A DNA stretch of 64,000 nt from Psychroflexus curvus (GCF_020164585.1 NZ_JAIQZF010000005.1:62001-126000); one strand, 5' to 3'. Positions 17,417 to 27,630 are shown, counted from the first letter of the stretch. A program made the numbers and translations. Notes: generated by a model from the sequence alone, not told the origin.

Positions 17417-17440
17417 GCCATATCAATTAATTGATATGGC
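17417..17440. repeat. Perfect 24-bp palindrome
   Basis: The sequence reads the same on both strands, with arms GCCATATCAATT. It lies between the start of the oxidoreductase gene and the terminator of gldN. It could be an operator for a dimeric regulator or a hairpin. It has no loop and only a weak T-rich tail. Confidence 0.7.
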
Positions 17441-17448
17441 TTATTTCA

Positions 17449-17476
17449 TAAAAAAACCCCTGCATAAAGCAAGGGC
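17449..17476 (-). terminator. Terminator of the gldKLMN operon
   Basis: On the minus strand CCCTTGC, loop TTTAT, GCAGGGG, then TTTTTT forms a 7-8 bp stem with a U-tract. It is 29 bases after the gldN stop. Confidence 0.85.
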
Positions 17477-17504
17477 TAATTTATAGTTTTAAATTAAGAT
17501 GGAA

Positions 17505-18530
17505 TTAATAACTCCACATATCCAATTCAAAGTTTCTAATCTCTTCTTCTATTCTTTGTGACTCTAATAACTGAAGCAATGCATTGTCCTGTATGTATTC
17601 GTCAACCTCTCTGTCTTCATAAACGTTTTGAGTTTTATAAATAAAGGAGTCGAATCGTCTGGAATTCAAAAGATGATCGAAGCTAAAAGGCACGGAACTA
17701 TTTTCATCATTCAAAACTTTGGCCTGGTGCAATGGATATCTGGAAGACGGAAACCAAACCCAAAAATAAGGGACGATTTGGGCATCCCCGGTAAAACTTG
17801 GGTTTTGACTTTGTATGTCGTAGCCGGCAGGCGCAATACCGAGTAACCTGTATCTTAATTCACTGCGCATATTATCAAAATACCAGATTCCTTTAATGTG
17901 ATATTCCAAAATTTTTCCACTGGTGATTTCGGTAGGAATCAAATAAGGCTCCATCTGTGCGATGAGTTCTTCAGAATACAGCTGTGGATAATCTGAAAGC
18001 GTCCCTGCTAAAGACCTGTTGATAAATTGCTGAACATTTTCGGTTCCTGTAACTCCATATTGGCCTAGAATATCTAAAGCAACATCTGGCAAGAAGACAG
18101 ATTTGGTAGATGCTAAAATCTCATTGTATGTTTTTCTCTTATTAAAATAACTTGTCGCATAGACTTCAGTTATAGCTTTTGCAGCAGTTGAGTCTTTCGA
18201 GCCCAGCTCTATAGCATCCAATAGAACCTTATATAACGACCGTCTGTCTGAAGAAAATGAGTTGTCCTGAGTAGGATATAAAAGAGGGAAGTTGACTTTT
18301 TGTCTTAAATCTATTTTTTCCCATACTACTTTAGACCATAAAATGTCATTATCGCCAACATAACCGTATTCGAGAGGCTTGTCGTCATTTGCTATTTTTT
18401 GATTTTCTGTAAGAACCCCTACCTGAGATGGCTTGGTTGCATTTAAAATATTCGATTGCGCTAAAGCGGAACTCCCGCTTAAAGCAAGTAGTGTACCTAT
18501 TAAAAATTTAAAACTGGAATACCTCATCAT
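17505..18530 (-). CDS. gldN: Gliding motility / type IX secretion protein GldN
   Basis: The 341-residue product has a signal peptide ending in SSALAQ and the GldN/PorN segment with VVWEKIDLRQKVNFPLLYP near residue 70, then IPTEITSGKILEYHIKGIWYFDNMRSELRYRLLGIAP. GldN forms a periplasmic ring with the lipoprotein GldK, linked to the GldLM motor, in the type IX secretion system. It is the last gene of gldK-L-M-N, 6 bases after gldM, and is followed by a strong terminator. Length is normal. Confidence 0.93.
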   Translation of the reverse strand: MMRYSSFKFLIGTLLALSGSSALAQSNILNATKPSQVGVLTENQKIANDDKPLEYGYVGDNDILWSKVVWEKIDLRQKVNFPLLYPTQDNSFSSDRRSLYKVLLDAIELGSKDSTAAKAITEVYATSYFNKRKTYNEILASTKSVFLPDVALDILGQYGVTGTENVQQFINRSLAGTLSDYPQLYSEELIAQMEPYLIPTEITSGKILEYHIKGIWYFDNMRSELRYRLLGIAPAGYDIQSQNPSFTGDAQIVPYFWVWFPSSRYPLHQAKVLNDENSSVPFSFDHLLNSRRFDSFIYKTQNVYEDREVDEYIQDNALLQLLESQRIEEEIRNFELDMWSY

Positions 18531-18536
18531 CTTAAT

Positions 18537-20102
18537 TTAATTAGTTAATTGTACCAATATGGCTGGCATGTTTTTAACGTTAACCCCAGGAACATCTGCT
18601 TTGATATCAAAAATTTGTATGATATCTCCAGCCTTAGCTAAATCTAATAAGCCTTGTGCTCTTTGGTTGAGCCTATTGCCATTTACAACCACAGAAGGTT
18701 GACCAGGAATACTCAGCGTAAATTGTTTGACTACGGGATTTATATCAAAATCAAAGTTTTCAAAAGTCGCACCGACAGGTGAAACTTTCAAAGCGTTTTT
18801 AGGCATTTGTATAGCTGCACCTTCCTGTATTTGCCCTCTTACGGTTGGAGTTGGTCTTGGTAAGCTTTTAATTCTAAAAGTAGCTGAGGATGGAAATTTT
18901 TTCCCGTCAATTTCCCCAATAACATTTATTTTAACTTCAGTCCCTGTTTTTGGAACCATCACATATTGAGAACCCTGTACTTGTCTCAGACCAGGTGCAC
19001 TTGCGTCAACTTTATTCCCGGGAACACCAGGCATAGAGACTGTTATTGGATTTTCGATTCCCCTATAAACAACGTTCATTTTATCAGCAGAAACAATAGC
19101 CTGATTCGGTTTCGGAATGACAGAAAAAGATTGTTTCACAGGAACTTTAATCGGTTTTCCATCCTGATCGAAAATAAGATTACCGGCAATTATATGTTCA
19201 CCAGCCTGACCTGCATTTATATTTAAAACAACTCTTCCATCTTTAATTGTATAGTCGGAGTCTGATAACTTTCTTCCATCCAAAGTCAAATTAACTTCGT
19301 TAGGTTTAGTTGACTCATCGGTCCTTCCTAATACAATAGAGCCATTGAATTTATCGCCCTGATAGTAAGCCCCTCTTTCGGTTTGTAGAAGGGTTGAATA
19401 ATTATCCATAGATGCGATTTGAGTTAATTGCCCAGACAGCATAGAGGATAAAATTTCATTTTCAAGGATTTTTAAATTGTTTTGTAAATTAGTTATTTTA
19501 GTAATTGATGATATGAGTGGATATCCAGCAAAATGATGTCTTACGTAATTTACTTTTGCCCCTTTAACACCAGCCTCTGGAGTTACTGGGTCACCACTGA
19601 ATTTATCATTGATAGTGGACAAGTACCCTTCATATTTAGCATTACCGCCTAAAACCTGGTTCATTTTATCTTTATAGGCTCTCATTTTAGCTAAAAACTC
19701 TTCACCTGCTGGTGTAAGTTTTTCTCCCTTTACGAATAATTCATCTACATAAGCAGATTTATCCATCGATTCATAATCTTTTGGATCTTCAACAGAATTA
19801 TACATACCTTCTTTTATATCTGCGAAATAGGTAAATAATTCTGAAGTTGCTGAAGAAACTTCATCAGCTTTTTGTTTTACCTCAGCAAATTGTTCAGGAG
19901 ACTCAGATGCCTTCACTTCGAGATACTCAAGTGCATCATTATTTTTCTGTTCAAAATTGGTGTTGGTATCTTCTAAAGACTCATTAATTGTTCCAAATGC
20001 AGACAAAACTTCTTTCGACATATTCAATGCTAACATTGCAATAAACACCAAATACATCATGTTAATCATCTTCTGCCTTGGGGTTTCCTTTCCTCCAGCC
20101 AT
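18537..20102 (-). CDS. gldM: Gliding motility / type IX secretion motor protein GldM
   Basis: The 521-residue protein begins MAGGKETPRQKMINMMYLVF, a conserved GldM start with one membrane helix at about 13-30 that packs against GldL. A long helical then beta-rich periplasmic stalk follows, ending in the domains that contact GldKN. With GldL it forms the proton-driven rotary motor that powers gliding and secretion. It is 24 bases downstream of gldL. Length matches the family. Confidence 0.95.
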   Translation of the reverse strand: MAGGKETPRQKMINMMYLVFIAMLALNMSKEVLSAFGTINESLEDTNTNFEQKNNDALEYLEVKASESPEQFAEVKQKADEVSSATSELFTYFADIKEGMYNSVEDPKDYESMDKSAYVDELFVKGEKLTPAGEEFLAKMRAYKDKMNQVLGGNAKYEGYLSTINDKFSGDPVTPEAGVKGAKVNYVRHHFAGYPLISSITKITNLQNNLKILENEILSSMLSGQLTQIASMDNYSTLLQTERGAYYQGDKFNGSIVLGRTDESTKPNEVNLTLDGRKLSDSDYTIKDGRVVLNINAGQAGEHIIAGNLIFDQDGKPIKVPVKQSFSVIPKPNQAIVSADKMNVVYRGIENPITVSMPGVPGNKVDASAPGLRQVQGSQYVMVPKTGTEVKINVIGEIDGKKFPSSATFRIKSLPRPTPTVRGQIQEGAAIQMPKNALKVSPVGATFENFDFDINPVVKQFTLSIPGQPSVVVNGNRLNQRAQGLLDLAKAGDIIQIFDIKADVPGVNVKNMPAILVQLTN

Positions 20103-20126
20103 AGTGGTAAATTTATAGGATTATAA

Positions 20127-20783
20127 TTAAGCCTTTGGCCTCATAGCACTCAACATTCCTCCATAAACCCCATTAAGAGAGTTTAAGTTTGCCGTAAGAG
20201 ATTCCATTTGTTCTTTCAATCTATCTGCATTATCAGTTACAGCCTGGTTAGCTTCAACTTGTTTAGAAGCAGATTCTACCTGCACTTTATATAAGTTATT
20301 CAAAGATTCCATATGTGTTGCTGCTAGGGTAATCTCTTCGCTATATTTTTTCTGAGATTCCATGGAGTCAGTCGTTGGCTTGATACTTCTGGCAGCATCT
20401 TCAAAGTTCTTAATACTATCGCCTAAACTTTCCATCAATTGAGAATCTATTTTAGCTTCTCTAAGCATATCATCCAGCTTTTGAGAAAGAAGACCTTGTT
20501 CATCTTCTGTATTATTTGGAGACTTTTCGTTTTTTGAAGAGCTACCTGCACTGTCCAGTTCCGGATATACTTTAGACCAGTCTAGGTCTTTATCTACAGG
20601 CTCAAAGGCAGATATAGTAAAAATTACAGCTTCAGTAATAAGGCCAATAGTCAGCATTAAACCACCAGTAATAGGGCCGATACTGATGTGCTGGATTTTA
20701 AATAGTGCTCCTATAATAACGATGGCCGCTCCTAGGCCATAAACCATACTCATTATTTTCTTTCTCGATTTTGATTTTGCCAT
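20127..20783 (-). CDS. gldL: Gliding motility / type IX secretion motor protein GldL
   Basis: The 218-residue product has two membrane helices (about 12-28 and 36-58). Glu51 in the second helix sits where the family's proton-path glutamate is found, and a second acidic residue lies at 61. The cytoplasmic remainder is a long charged helical region, ending in LNSLNGVYGGMLSAM. It forms the inner-membrane stator-like ring with GldM. It lies 23 bases after gldK and 24 before gldM, so the genes are co-transcribed. Confidence 0.94.
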   Translation of the reverse strand: MAKSKSRKKIMSMVYGLGAAIVIIGALFKIQHISIGPITGGLMLTIGLITEAVIFTISAFEPVDKDLDWSKVYPELDSAGSSSKNEKSPNNTEDEQGLLSQKLDDMLREAKIDSQLMESLGDSIKNFEDAARSIKPTTDSMESQKKYSEEITLAATHMESLNNLYKVQVESASKQVEANQAVTDNADRLKEQMESLTANLNSLNGVYGGMLSAMRPKA

Positions 20784-20806
20784 GATATAGTAATTGATGA
20801 TTAGTA

Positions 20807-22165
20807 TTAATCTAAATTAAGTGAATTCCCCAGAAAGTCCTGAACAGTTCTAAAACCTATAAAACTTCTCGCTGAATCAGAATATTCGTAATCTCTGGTA
20901 CTTACCTGAAGGTAATAGCTTACATCTTTCCATGACCCACCTCTTATCACCTTTCTCTGATTTTTACTGCTATTTACATTAGGACTCATAGAAGACATAT
21001 ATTCGTAAGAAGAGGGGTCGTAAGACGTGTTCACCCACTCCGAAACATTTCCAGACATATTGTACAAGCCATAATCATTTGGCTGGTAAGACTCAGCCTC
21101 TACAGTATACAAAGCCCTGTCGGCAGCATAATCACCTCTAAGAGGCTTAAAATTTGCCTTAAAACATGCTCTGTCATCTTTAGCATAAGGGCCTCCCCAG
21201 GGAAAAGTTGCTCCTTCTAAACCTCCTCTCGCGGCATACTCCCATTCTGCCTCAGATGGAAGTCTGAAAAAATTGACGTTTGCTTCGTTTTTCTTTTTTC
21301 GATAGTCGTTAAGGTACTTGGTTCTCCAATTGGCAAAAGCTTTAGCCTGGCTCCATGTCACTCCAACAACCGGATATTCATCGTAAGCGGTGTGTGAAAA
21401 ATAATCATTGTGAAGCGGCTCATTATAAGAATAGTAAAAATCCTTTATCCAAACTGTAGTATCGGGATAAACCATTATTTCTTTTTCCGTTATGAAATCG
21501 GCACGACTCCCCTTAGTTCTTGCTGCGGCTTCAATATCTATTGTTTTATAAGCATACTTAAACTTGGTTACATCAAGCATTCTTCGACCTGTATAGGATT
21601 GATCATCAGACAAGTAAAACTCATCTATCACATAAACATAGTCTTCATCTGGATATTCAGCAGGATCCCAAATAATTTCCGGATCCCAGTTCAAAGCCTG
21701 ATCCAGGGGATCGTAGTGTTTTGAGAATTCTTGAAAAGCACTTAACTCTTCGTCATCTCCATCGCTTGAGTTTTTAAAAGCAAATCGCTGTATACCGTCC
21801 TCATTATCACCACCGTCTCCAGCCAAATCTGCAGCTTCAGCCAATTTTTGCCTTATAACAGAATCTCTTACTCTTTCTACAAATTGCCTGTATTCTGAGT
21901 TAGTAATTTCAGTTTCATCCATATAGAATGAGGGAACGGTAACCGTTTTTGGGGGTGCGTTTTTAACTGCAGCCAAATCACCATCAGATTTCCCCATGAT
22001 AAAAGACCCGCCTTCTACTAGAACCATGCCATACGGTTTTTCAGGGAACCATTTTTTCCCTTCCACCCCAACAAGTTGACCCTTATCATTTTTTCCACAA
22101 CTCATTACCAAAAAGGCCAGTAATACTAGTGAGAAACTTATAGGGGATAAAAAATAAACTTTCAT
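20807..22165 (-). CDS. gldK: Gliding motility lipoprotein GldK
   Basis: The 452-residue product has a lipoprotein signal with Cys23 (AFLVMSCGK) and a formylglycine-generating-enzyme/sulfatase-modifying-factor fold, seen in SFYMDETEITNSEYRQFV, RLPSEAEWEYAARGG, GLYNMSGNVSEWV and VIRGGSW. In the gliding/T9SS machine it is structural and forms the outer-membrane-linked ring with GldN, with no known enzyme role. A weak promoter-like pair (TTG, 18 bases, TTTCTTTG) lies upstream on the minus strand. It is the first gene of the cluster. Confidence 0.94.
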   Translation of the reverse strand: MKVYFLSPISFSLVLLAFLVMSCGKNDKGQLVGVEGKKWFPEKPYGMVLVEGGSFIMGKSDGDLAAVKNAPPKTVTVPSFYMDETEITNSEYRQFVERVRDSVIRQKLAEAADLAGDGGDNEDGIQRFAFKNSSDGDDEELSAFQEFSKHYDPLDQALNWDPEIIWDPAEYPDEDYVYVIDEFYLSDDQSYTGRRMLDVTKFKYAYKTIDIEAAARTKGSRADFITEKEIMVYPDTTVWIKDFYYSYNEPLHNDYFSHTAYDEYPVVGVTWSQAKAFANWRTKYLNDYRKKKNEANVNFFRLPSEAEWEYAARGGLEGATFPWGGPYAKDDRACFKANFKPLRGDYAADRALYTVEAESYQPNDYGLYNMSGNVSEWVNTSYDPSSYEYMSSMSPNVNSSKNQRKVIRGGSWKDVSYYLQVSTRDYEYSDSARSFIGFRTVQDFLGNSLNLD

Positions 22166-22235
22166 AGCTAATTAAATTATATTCAAATCCTGTTCCCAAA
22201 GAAACAATTTTTTCTTAATACTCAAAAGATTTAAC

Positions 22236-23390
22236 CTAAATGTTGTTTTTATATTTAGCCTTCAACCATCTCTCAGGTAACAAAGAGGCAGATGCATCTA
22301 GATAATCTTGTTTATCACATGCTAATAACGACGGCTTTTGGGCATTATTATTTTCATTAGGAATTTTGATCCACCATCGATTAGATATTTCACTTTTGAG
22401 AAAAACCAACACCTCTTCCTCTATCGGAACATTGTATTTCGTAAAGTTTGAGCTTTTTTCGGTTACATTCTCGTTTAATCTTAAACTATAACCCTCCATG
22501 AAGTACCATACCATTTGTGAGATTAATTGCGTAAGCCCCTCAGATTGCGATAAAGCCTGTAACTCATAGATGCCATAAGAACTCAACTTATCACTCATCC
22601 CTGCATATCTTGATAATTTACACAGGTCAAATGTACTGAATCCATTAATATTTCTGTGACTAGAATCAGCAATTTCTGAAGATTTAACACAATAAATATC
22701 AACACTTAACAAGTCCGTATCTCTCAAAACAGGCTCAACCTTTGTAAAGTCCTGTTTAAGCTCTCCCAGCCTTAAGGTTTCGAAAAACAGTCTGTCCATC
22801 AAATCAATTTCTTCGAGAGGAGACTGATAGGTTTGATAACCCAGATTGCTGTAATTGAACAGGTTATAAGGTTCTTCAATAATCATCTTTCCCACATAAG
22901 ACTGTCCGTTCATCGGTAAATCTGAATTTCCTAAATCAAATTTGTGATCTGCAGAAGTAAGGTTGACCATATATTTTATACCATCGTATGCCCTGTATTG
23001 ATAAAAGGTCAAATCCTGGCTACCTCCTAAAATAACAGGAACTATCGATTTCTTATAAAGTTCAGACAAAATGGATTTAAAAACGTAAGCGGTGTCCGAC
23101 ACCTCATCACCCATAGATATATCGCCTAAGTCTAAAATTTTCAGGTCCCAGTTACCCACATACATCCCGTACAACTGAGTTCTGATCTCATCAAAATAAA
23201 AGTCTGATTTTTTCTCGTAAACGCTATGACGGGATTCTTTAATGCAAAGAATCGCCATCTGCACATCCCCAAAGTCAATTCCGTCCTCACCGTTATAAAA
23301 ACTTATATATTGGGATAAGGTTTGGTTTGAAAAAGATTCAATCGCTTCCTGTAATTGTTCTTGAACGGGCTCTAGAAATTCAAATTCCAT
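22236..23390 (-). CDS. Arginase/formimidoylglutamase-fold protein with degraded metal site
   Basis: The 384-residue product follows the ureohydrolase layout, with ILGGSQDLTFYQYRAY where GGGHD or GGDHS is usual, VNLTSADHKFDLG where DAHxD is usual, and DLLSVDIYCVKSSEIAD where SxDxDxxDP is usual. The first metal-binding His is replaced (Ser-Gln), and the second Asp of the last motif is Tyr. The binuclear Mn site should therefore be lost or altered. Proteins of this kind are often annotated formimidoylglutamase in Flavobacteriia, but catalysis looks unlikely. It lies between topA (15 bases upstream) and gldK (70 bases downstream), all on one strand, which suggests a structural or regulatory role. 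Confidence 0.75.
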   Translation of the reverse strand: MEFEFLEPVQEQLQEAIESFSNQTLSQYISFYNGEDGIDFGDVQMAILCIKESRHSVYEKKSDFYFDEIRTQLYGMYVGNWDLKILDLGDISMGDEVSDTAYVFKSILSELYKKSIVPVILGGSQDLTFYQYRAYDGIKYMVNLTSADHKFDLGNSDLPMNGQSYVGKMIIEEPYNLFNYSNLGYQTYQSPLEEIDLMDRLFFETLRLGELKQDFTKVEPVLRDTDLLSVDIYCVKSSEIADSSHRNINGFSTFDLCKLSRYAGMSDKLSSYGIYELQALSQSEGLTQLISQMVWYFMEGYSLRLNENVTEKSSNFTKYNVPIEEEVLVFLKSEISNRWWIKIPNENNNAQKPSLLACDKQDYLDASASLLPERWLKAKYKNNI

Positions 23391-23405
23391 TGATTTTAAT
23401 TCGGA

Positions 23406-25970
23406 TTATTTTGATTTTGATTTGGACTTTGTATTTGTTGATTTTTTGGTTGTCGTTTTTTTGGTTTTAGAAGTTGCCTTCTTAGACTTAGTAGCCGCTT
23501 TCTTTTTGGCAGGTTTTTTCTTTTTCTTGGTATTCTTTTCTAAAATGGCCTGAGCTTCATCCAGCGCCATACCTTCAGCATCTGTTGTCTTAGGCAGCTC
23601 CACTTTTGACTTGCCTTTAGATAATTTGTAACGACCCCACCTTGCTTTTTCCAACTTAATACCTTCTTCCTCCCAGTGATGAATCAATTTATCTTTCTCC
23701 TTCTGAATTTTATCCTCGATCAATTCAACAATATCATCTTCACTTAAGTTATCGAAGTCATATTTCTTGTTTACATTAATGAACATGCCGTCCCATTTTA
23801 AATAAGGACCAAATCGACCTACCCCTTTCTGCACACCCTTGTCATCATAATAATAAATGGGTTCTTCTGCCTTTTCTTTGGCTTTAATCAATTCAATAGC
23901 TCGATCGTAAGTCACATCCAGAGGATCTTCTCCTTTTTCCAGGGAGACGAATTTCTTTCCAAAACGCACATAAGGACCATACCGACCAATATTAGCCTCC
24001 ACATCTTCGCCTTCATATTCTCCCAGCTGCTTTGGAAGCTTAAACAGCTCCATAGCTTCTTCGTAAGTGACAGAAGACAAGGTCTGACTGGGTTTTAAAC
24101 TCGCAAATCGTGGCTTTTCATCATCTTCTACAGAGCCAATCTGAACCATAGGACCAAATCTACCTAACCTCGCACTCACAGGCTTACCGCTTTCCGGGTC
24201 TTCCCCCAAAATTCGTTCACCAACTTCTCTGTCTGCATTGGCGGCAACATCTAAAACATTGGGATGAAAATGAACGTAAAAATCTTTCATCACCTTGGTC
24301 CACTTTGCATTTCCTTCTGCCACCTCATCGAAATCCTGTTCGAGTTTGGCCGTGAAATTATAATCGAGAATACTTTTGAAGTGCTTGACTAAAAAATCAT
24401 TCACCACCATTCCCACATCGGTTGGGACTAATTTACCCTTATCGCTTCCTACTTTTTCTGAAAGCGTTGCCGTTTGGATTTCGTCGTTTTTGAAGGTATA
24501 CTGAATGTATTTTCGTTCAGTTCCATCCACGTTCCCTTTTTCAATATACTTTCTATTTTGAATCGTAGAAATGGTTGGAGCGTAAGTAGAAGGTCTGCCT
24601 ATTCCTAATTCTTCCAGTTTTTTTACAAGCGCAGCTTCAGTGTAACGAGAAGGCGGCCTCGTATAGCGTTCGGTAGCCTGGATATACTCATTCAGAAGTG
24701 ATTCTCCAACGTTCATCGCAGGCAGAAGTCCGCTTTGCTCCTCATCTTCCTCGTCTTTGCCTTCCAAATAGACTTTCAGGAATCCATCAAACTTGACAAC
24801 CTCTCCGTTGGCTGAAAACTCACGCTCATCTTTATCAGATGAAATTCTGACGTTTGTTCTCTCCAACGCTGCATCGCTCATCTGAGAAGCAATGCCTCGT
24901 TTCCAGATCAATTCATAAAGCCTCTGCTGATCGCGTTCAGCATCGATTTGATGTGAAGCAAAATTGGTTGGTCTTATAGCTTCGTGGGCTTCCTGAGCTC
25001 CCTTGGACTTACCTTTATAGTTACGTGCTTTGTGATATTTATCACCATAAGCACTTTTTATTTCATCTTCAGCGCTTTGTTTTGCCTGATTAGACAGATT
25101 CACACTGTCTGTTCTCATATAAGTAATATGACCAGCTTCGTAAAGACGCTGAGCCATATTCATAGTCTTACTTACAGAAAAATAGAGTTTCCTGGCTGCT
25201 TCCTGTTGCAGCGTAGAGGTTGTAAATGGTGGAGCTGGAGATTTTTTAGCTGGTTTTTTTGTGAGATCGCTTACTTCAAACTTGGCTTGCTTTTGAGCTT
25301 CAAGAAAGGCTTCAACTTCTTCTTTAGAACCTAAATTTTTAGGAAGCTTAGCTTTAAAGCTATATCCCTTTTCCGTTTCAAATTCAGCATCTACTCTATA
25401 AAACACTTCAGGGCTGAAGTCTATAATCTCACGTTCACGCTCAACTATTAATCGCACAGAAACTGACTGAACTCTTCCTGCTGAAAGCCCGCCTTTAACC
25501 TTCCTCCACAAAATAGGGGAAAGCTCATAGCCTACCAGACGGTCCAAAACCCGTCTTGCCTTTTGAGCATTAACAAGGTTATAGTTGATTTCTCTAGGGT
25601 TTTTTATTGCATTTTTAATCGCAGACTCCGTAATCTCAGAAAAAACGATACGTCTGGTTTTCGCAGCATCAAGTTTTAATTCATCCGATAAATGCCAGGC
25701 GATTGCCTCTCCTTCTCTATCTTCATCACTTGCTAGCCAGACTGTTTCAGACTCTTTAGACATTTTAGTAAGCTTTCTTACCACGTCTTTTTTATCGCTA
25801 TTGACCACATATTTGGGCTTGAAGTCATTATCAACGTCAACTCCCAACTCTTTTGAAGGCAAGTCGGCAATGTGACCAAAACTGGAGGCTACCTTATAGT
25901 CTTTACCTAAAAATTTTTCTATAGTCTTAGCTTTGGCAGGAGACTCAACAATTACTAGATTTTTTGCCAT
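23406..25970 (-). CDS. topA: DNA topoisomerase I
   Basis: The 854-residue protein starts MAKNLVIVESPAKAKTIEKF, the Toprim start of bacterial topoisomerase IA, with DEDREGEAIAWHL as acidic metal site and HITYMRTDSVNLS holding the nucleophile Tyr. The C-terminal part has repeated Topo_C segments (GRFGPMVQIG, GRYGPYVRFG, GRFGPYLKWDG) and ends in a Lys/Ser/Thr-rich tail common in Bacteroidota. It relaxes negative supercoils. The ATG at 25970 is chosen because the Toprim strand starts directly after it; a start at 25991 would add seven unrelated residues. Confidence 0.96.
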   Translation of the reverse strand: MAKNLVIVESPAKAKTIEKFLGKDYKVASSFGHIADLPSKELGVDVDNDFKPKYVVNSDKKDVVRKLTKMSKESETVWLASDEDREGEAIAWHLSDELKLDAAKTRRIVFSEITESAIKNAIKNPREINYNLVNAQKARRVLDRLVGYELSPILWRKVKGGLSAGRVQSVSVRLIVEREREIIDFSPEVFYRVDAEFETEKGYSFKAKLPKNLGSKEEVEAFLEAQKQAKFEVSDLTKKPAKKSPAPPFTTSTLQQEAARKLYFSVSKTMNMAQRLYEAGHITYMRTDSVNLSNQAKQSAEDEIKSAYGDKYHKARNYKGKSKGAQEAHEAIRPTNFASHQIDAERDQQRLYELIWKRGIASQMSDAALERTNVRISSDKDEREFSANGEVVKFDGFLKVYLEGKDEEDEEQSGLLPAMNVGESLLNEYIQATERYTRPPSRYTEAALVKKLEELGIGRPSTYAPTISTIQNRKYIEKGNVDGTERKYIQYTFKNDEIQTATLSEKVGSDKGKLVPTDVGMVVNDFLVKHFKSILDYNFTAKLEQDFDEVAEGNAKWTKVMKDFYVHFHPNVLDVAANADREVGERILGEDPESGKPVSARLGRFGPMVQIGSVEDDEKPRFASLKPSQTLSSVTYEEAMELFKLPKQLGEYEGEDVEANIGRYGPYVRFGKKFVSLEKGEDPLDVTYDRAIELIKAKEKAEEPIYYYDDKGVQKGVGRFGPYLKWDGMFINVNKKYDFDNLSEDDIVELIEDKIQKEKDKLIHHWEEEGIKLEKARWGRYKLSKGKSKVELPKTTDAEGMALDEAQAILEKNTKKKKKPAKKKAATKSKKATSKTKKTTTKKSTNTKSKSKSK

Positions 25971-25988
25971 TGAATAATATTTATACTG

Positions 25989-25996
25989 CAAAAGTA
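25989..25996 (-). promoter_or_regulatory. Possible -7 element of the topA promoter
   Basis: TACTTTTG on the minus strand matches TAnnTTTG and lies 19 bases before the ATG. No TTG is found at the usual distance, so the call rests on the -7 box alone. Confidence 0.4.
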
Positions 25997-26109
25997 TACG
26001 ATTTTTTGGATTTGAATTTAATAACGACTCTAAAGTAGCATCCTCCTATGTTCAAACTTAATCTTTTTTTATTTAAAAATGAATTTTTAAAAAACAACAA
26101 AATGACAGT

Positions 26110-26139
26110 TTGTCAGTAAATCTATATCCCCTATCTTTG
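26110..26139 (+). promoter_or_regulatory. Promoter of miaB
   Basis: TTG (26110-26112), 19 bases, TATCTTTG (26132-26139) matches the flavobacterial consensus fully. The ATG of miaB follows 20 bases later, so the leader is short. Confidence 0.75.
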
Positions 26140-26159
26140 CGAAAACTTTAAAGCTTTAC

Positions 26160-27617
26160 ATGGAGAAGATTATTGACGAAACTCTGCAAGGCCAGACTCT
26201 GGTGAAAGAAGAGAAAAAAAGCAATTCCAAAAAACTTTATATTGAAAGTTATGGTTGCGCTATGAACTTTAGCGATAGCGAAATTGTAGCCTCCATATTA
26301 GACCAGCAAGGTTACAATACTACAAGAGAATTAGCTGAAGCCGATCTCGTTCTTGTGAACACCTGTTCCATAAGAGATAAGGCAGAGCAAACCGTAAGAA
26401 AGCGTCTGGAGAAATTTAACGCTATCAAAAAAGACAATCCCTCTATGAAAGTGGGTGTTTTGGGCTGTATGGCAGAACGCTTAAAACATAAATTTCTAGA
26501 AGAAGAAAAGATTGTTGACTTAGTCGTAGGTCCAGATGCGTATAAAGATTTACCCAATCTCTTGCATGAAGTTGAAAACGGCAGAGATGCCATCAATGTT
26601 ATTCTTTCCAAAGAAGAAACTTATGGTGATATTTCTCCTGTAAGATTGCAAAGCAACGGCGTTTCTGCTTTTGTTTCCATCACCAGGGGATGCGACAATA
26701 TGTGTACCTTTTGTGTGGTTCCGTTTACACGTGGTAGAGAAAGAAGTCGTGACCCGAAGAGTATTTTGGACGAAGTCAAGGATTTGTGGGCCAAAGGCTT
26801 TAAAGAAATCACCTTGTTAGGGCAAAATGTTGATAGCTATTTATGGTATGGTGGTGGCCTGAAAAAAGATTTCAAAAATGCTACTGAAATGCAAAAAGCA
26901 ACCGCTGTTAATTTTGCTGATTTACTTGATGTGGTCGCTAAAGCACAACCGGGAATGCGCATTCGTTTTTCGACTTCCAATCCACAGGACATGACCCTGG
27001 ACGTGATTGAAGTTATGGCCAAACACCATAACATTTGCAACTACATTCATTTACCAGTACAAAGCGGAAGCGATAGGATTTTGAAAAAAATGAATCGCTT
27101 ACACACTCGAGAAGAATACTTCAAGCTCATCGATAACATCAGATCTATCATACCGGACTGTGGGATTTCGCAGGACATGATTGCTGGATTTCCTTCAGAA
27201 ACTGAAGAGGATCATCAGGACACCTTATCGCTGATGAAGTACGTGAAGTATGATTTTGGCTACATGTTCGCCTATTCTGAGCGCCCGGGAACTTTAGGCG
27301 CCAAGAAATTTGAAGATGATATTCCAGAATCTACCAAAAAGAGGAGACTTCAGGAGATTATTGATCTGCAGCAAGAGCATTCACGATTCACCACAGAACA
27401 GCACTTAGGACAAGTAGAAGAAGTATTGATTGAAAAAGAATCCAAAAAGTCAAATCTACAATGGAGCGGTAGAAATACTCAAAACACTACCGTCGTATTT
27501 CCTAAAGAAAACTATAAAGTTGGCGATTATGTATTGGTGAAAATGAAAGATTGCACGAGTGCCACTTTAATTGGTGAAGCAGTAGGTTATGGTCCTATGC
27601 AACCCACTTTATCCTAA
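26160..27617 (+). CDS. miaB: tRNA-2-methylthio-N6-dimethylallyladenosine synthase
   Basis: The 485-residue product has the N-terminal methylthiotransferase cysteines (Cys33 in [11 protein letters not shown], Cys69 in VNTCSIR, Cys103 in GCMAERLK), which bind the second iron-sulfur cluster, and the radical-SAM motif CDNMCTFC (Cys178, Cys182, Cys185). A C-terminal TRAM domain is seen in [10 protein letters not shown]...[11 protein letters not shown]. It adds the 2-methylthio group to i6A37 of tRNAs that read U-starting codons. It is first in a plus-strand run with the sigma-54 activator, lptE and secG. Confidence 0.96.
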   Translation: MEKIIDETLQGQTLVKEEKKSNSKKLYIESYGCAMNFSDSEIVASILDQQGYNTTRELAEADLVLVNTCSIRDKAEQTVRKRLEKFNAIKKDNPSMKVGVLGCMAERLKHKFLEEEKIVDLVVGPDAYKDLPNLLHEVENGRDAINVILSKEETYGDISPVRLQSNGVSAFVSITRGCDNMCTFCVVPFTRGRERSRDPKSILDEVKDLWAKGFKEITLLGQNVDSYLWYGGGLKKDFKNATEMQKATAVNFADLLDVVAKAQPGMRIRFSTSNPQDMTLDVIEVMAKHHNICNYIHLPVQSGSDRILKKMNRLHTREEYFKLIDNIRSIIPDCGISQDMIAGFPSETEEDHQDTLSLMKYVKYDFGYMFAYSERPGTLGAKKFEDDIPESTKKRRLQEIIDLQQEHSRFTTEQHLGQVEEVLIEKESKKSNLQWSGRNTQNTTVVFPKENYKVGDYVLVKMKDCTSATLIGEAVGYGPMQPTLS

Positions 27618-27630
27618 ATTAAATCAGACT

